Shown piece after piece: positions 61,301-64,000 of a DNA stretch of 64,000 nt (position 1 is the stretch's first letter; the number at the start of each line of letters is the position of its first letter). The translations under genes and the position numbers were made by a program. The stretch spans positions 4,079,836 to 4,143,835 of the forward strand of contig OZ024740.1 in NCBI GenBank assembly GCA_964016885.1, given 5' to 3'. The DNA is from Eledone cirrhosa. Taxonomy: Eukaryota; Mollusca; Cephalopoda; Octopoda; Eledonidae. The notes below the pieces were generated by a model, which was given only the letters and a program-made list of their open reading frames with translations, ran no database searches and was not told the origin of the DNA.

Positions 61301-64000
61301 ACTGGTAATATACCATACTACATAAGAATGACACATGTTGTGGTTATGGGAGGTGACTGGTAATATACCATACTACATAACACTGACACATGTGGTTTAC
61401 ATTGGAGGTGACTGGTAATATACCATACTACATAGACTGACACATGTGGTGGACATTGGGGGTGACTGGTAATATACCATACTAAATAACACTGACACAT
61501 GTGGTGGACATTGTAGGTGACTGGTAATATACCATACTACATAACACTGATACATGTGGTTTACATTGGAGGTGACTGGTAATATACCATACTACATAGA
61601 CTGACACATGTGGTGGACATTGGGGGTGACTGGTAATATACCATACTAAATAACACTGACACATGTGGTGGACATTGGAGGTGACTGGTAATATACCATA
61701 CTAAATAACACTGACACATGTGGTGGTCATTGGAGGTGACTGGTAATATACCATACTGCATAACACTGACACATGTGGTGGACATTGGAGGTGACTTGTA
61801 ATATACCATACTACATAACACTGACACATATGGTGGACATTGGAGGTGACTGGTAATATGCCATACTACATAGACTGACACATATCGTGGACATTGGAGG
61901 TGACACGTAATATACCATTCTACATAACACTGACACATGTGGTAGACAATGGAGGTGGCTGGTAATATAACATGCTACATAACACTGACACATATGGTGG
62001 ACATTAGAGGTGACTGGTAATATACCATACTACATAACACTGACACATGTGGTGGACATTGGAGGTGAGTGGTAATATACCATACTACATAACACTGACA
62101 CATGTGGTGGACATTAGAGGTGACTGGTAATATACCATACTACATAACACTGACACATGTGGTGGACATTGGAGGTGAGTGGTAATATACCATACTACAT
62201 AACACTGACACATGTGGTGGACATTGGAGGTGACTGGTAATATACCATACTACATAGACTGACACATATGGTGGACATTGGAGGTGACACGTAATATACC
62301 ATTCTACATAACACTGACACATGTGGTAGACATTGGAGGTGACTGGTAATATACCATGCTACATAACACTGACACATGTAGTGGACATTGGAGGTGATAG
62401 GCAATATAACATACTACATAACACTACACATGTGGTGAACATTTGAGGTGACCGGTAATATACCATACTACATAAGACTGACACATGTTGTGGTTATTGG
62501 AGGTGACTGGTAATATACCATACTACATAACACTGACACATATGGTGGACATTGGAGGTGACTGGTAATATACCATACTACATAACACTGACACATGTGG
62601 TGGACATTGGAGGTGAGTGGTAATATACCATACTACATAACACTGACACATGTGGTGGACATAGGAGATGACTGGTAATATATCATACAACATAACACTG
62701 ACACATGTGGTTGACATTGGAAGTGACTGGTAATATATCATACAACATAAAACTGACACATGTGGTGGACATTGGAAGTGACTGGTAATATACAATACTA
62801 CTTAACACTGACACATGTGGTGGACATTGGAGGTGACTGGTAATATACCATACTACATAACACTGACACATGTAGTGGACATTGGAGGTGATAGGCAATA
62901 TACCGTACTACATAACACTGACACATGTGGTGGACATTGGAGGTGACTGGTAATATACCATACTACATAACACTGACACATGTGGTGGACATTGGAGGTG
63001 TCTGGTAATATACCATACTACATAACACTGACATATCTGGTGGACATTGGAGTTCACTGGTAATATACCATACTACATAACACTGACAGATGTGGTGGAC
63101 ATTGGAGGTGTCTGGTAATATACCATACTACATTACACTGACACATGTGGTGGACATTGGAGGTGACTGGTAATATACCATACTACATAACACTGAAACA
63201 TGTAGTGGACATTGGAGGTGACAGGTGATATACCATACTTCATTACACTGACACATGTTGTGGTCATTGGCGCTGACTGGTAATATACCATACTACATAA
63301 CAATGACACATGTGGTGGACATTGTAAGTAACTGGTAATATACCATACTACATAACACTGACACATGTGGTGGATATTGGATGTGACTGGTAATATACCA
63401 TACTATATAACACTGACACATGTGGTGGATATTGGCGGTGACTGGTAATATACCATACTACATAACACTGACACATGTGGTGGACATTGGAGGTGACTGG
63501 TAATTTACCATACTAAATAACACTGACACATGTGGTGGACATTGGAGGTGGCTGGTAATATACCATACTAAATAACACTGACACATGTGGTGGTTATTTG
63601 AGGTGACTGGTAATATACCATACTGCATAACACTGCCACATGTGGTGGACATTGGAGGTGACTGGTAATATACCATACTACATAACACTGACACATGTGG
63701 TGGACATTGGAGGTGAGTGGTAATATACCATACTACATAACACTGACACATGTGGTGGACATTGGAGGTGACTGGTAATATACCATACTACATAACACTG
63801 AAAAATGTGGTGGACATTGGAGTTGACTGGTAATATACCATACTACATGAGACTGACACATGTGGTGGACATTGGAGGTGACTGGTAATATATCATACTA
63901 CATAACACTGACACATGTGGTGGACATTGGATCTGACTGGTAATATACCATACTACATGAGACTGACACATGTAGTGGACATTGGAGGTGACTGGTAATA
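46361..64000. repeat. 55-bp satellite array (>17.6 kb, ~320 units, runs off the window)
   Basis: Consensus unit contains CACATGTGGTGGACATTGG, AGGTGACTGGTAATATACC and ATACTACATAACACTGA; most units are 55 bp. Variant units include GATAGGCAATATACC, ACATAGACTGAC (one base shorter), GTAGTGGACATT, TTGTGGTTATTGG and TGAACATTTGAGG. A rare variant with AATATACCGTACTAC recurs at 48187, 51583, 55704, 59717 and 62903, i.e. every 3.2-4.1 kb. The block 55324-56280 is repeated almost base for base 4013 bp later at 59337-60293. Short minus-strand frames (MCQCYVVWYITSHLQCPPHV) are artefacts of the repeat. No insertion interrupts it inside the window. Confidence 0.97.

Noticed and set aside
46710..63751. Dozens of 60-133-codon minus-strand ORFs with MCQCYVVWYITSHLQCPPHV
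   Set aside because: They are translations of the 55-bp satellite; their positions simply follow the repeat period and its variants.
46361..64000. CRISPR-like array
   Set aside because: The repeats are contiguous tandem units with point variants and no unique spacers; neighbours are eukaryotic transposons, with no cas genes.

Overview
This window is non-genic DNA from a metazoan, most likely a cephalopod mollusc. The evidence is a set of tRNA-headed SINEs whose bodies (GTTCAAATCCC box, 'GATAAAATAAAGTACCAGT', terminal 'GCTGGCCTTGTGCC') match my memory of octopus and squid SINEs, together with abundant Penelope-like elements (PLEs), an RTE-like LINE, a Helitron and a very high load of (TA)n, (CA)n and (GGT)n microsatellites. 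I find no convincing host gene, rRNA, functional tRNA, CRISPR array or bacterial-type operon. Nearly all long open frames are transposon relics or by-products of stop-free tandem repeats. Layout: 1-3884 is a Penelope-like element (reverse transcriptase plus GIY-YIG nuclease) folded as a 1.12-kb inverted repeat. 4559-6800 holds a SINE and a Helitron with both termini recognisable (5100-6770). 6822-9415 is a degraded RTE-like LINE with a PHD-like finger. 9425-12690 holds SINEs, a 13-bp tandem array, a near-perfect 147-bp-arm palindrome and a C2H2-finger micro-ORF. 12741-14045 is a second back-to-back PLE pair. 14269-19602 holds two more LINE 3' ends, SINEs and further palindromes. 19840-31110 is dominated by low-complexity DNA (pyrimidine tract, G-rich array, GGT arrays, 34-bp and 16-bp arrays) with broken LINE/SINE pieces. 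31385-32448 holds a SINE, a 221-bp MITE and a 17-bp array. 32523-42718 is a ~10.2-kb minisatellite of 16/18/20-bp units, split near its right end by a Tc1/mariner element (42721-44099) with a TA target duplication. 44158-46360 is mixed, with a hammerhead-like PLE tail. 46361-64000 is an open-ended 55-bp satellite with kilobase-scale higher-order structure. The elements interact as parasites rather than as a pathway. The tRNA-headed SINE shares its 3' tail with the RTE-like LINE, consistent with mobilisation in trans. PLE-like tails repeatedly occur as head-to-head inverted duplications with little or no spacer. The mariner, Helitron, MITE and SINEs have landed in TA-rich or satellite DNA. The strongest second-look items are the two satellite arrays with their nested periodicities and the recurrent family of palindromes, some carrying hammerhead-ribozyme-like cores. 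All family names come from reading motifs by eye; no database search was run.
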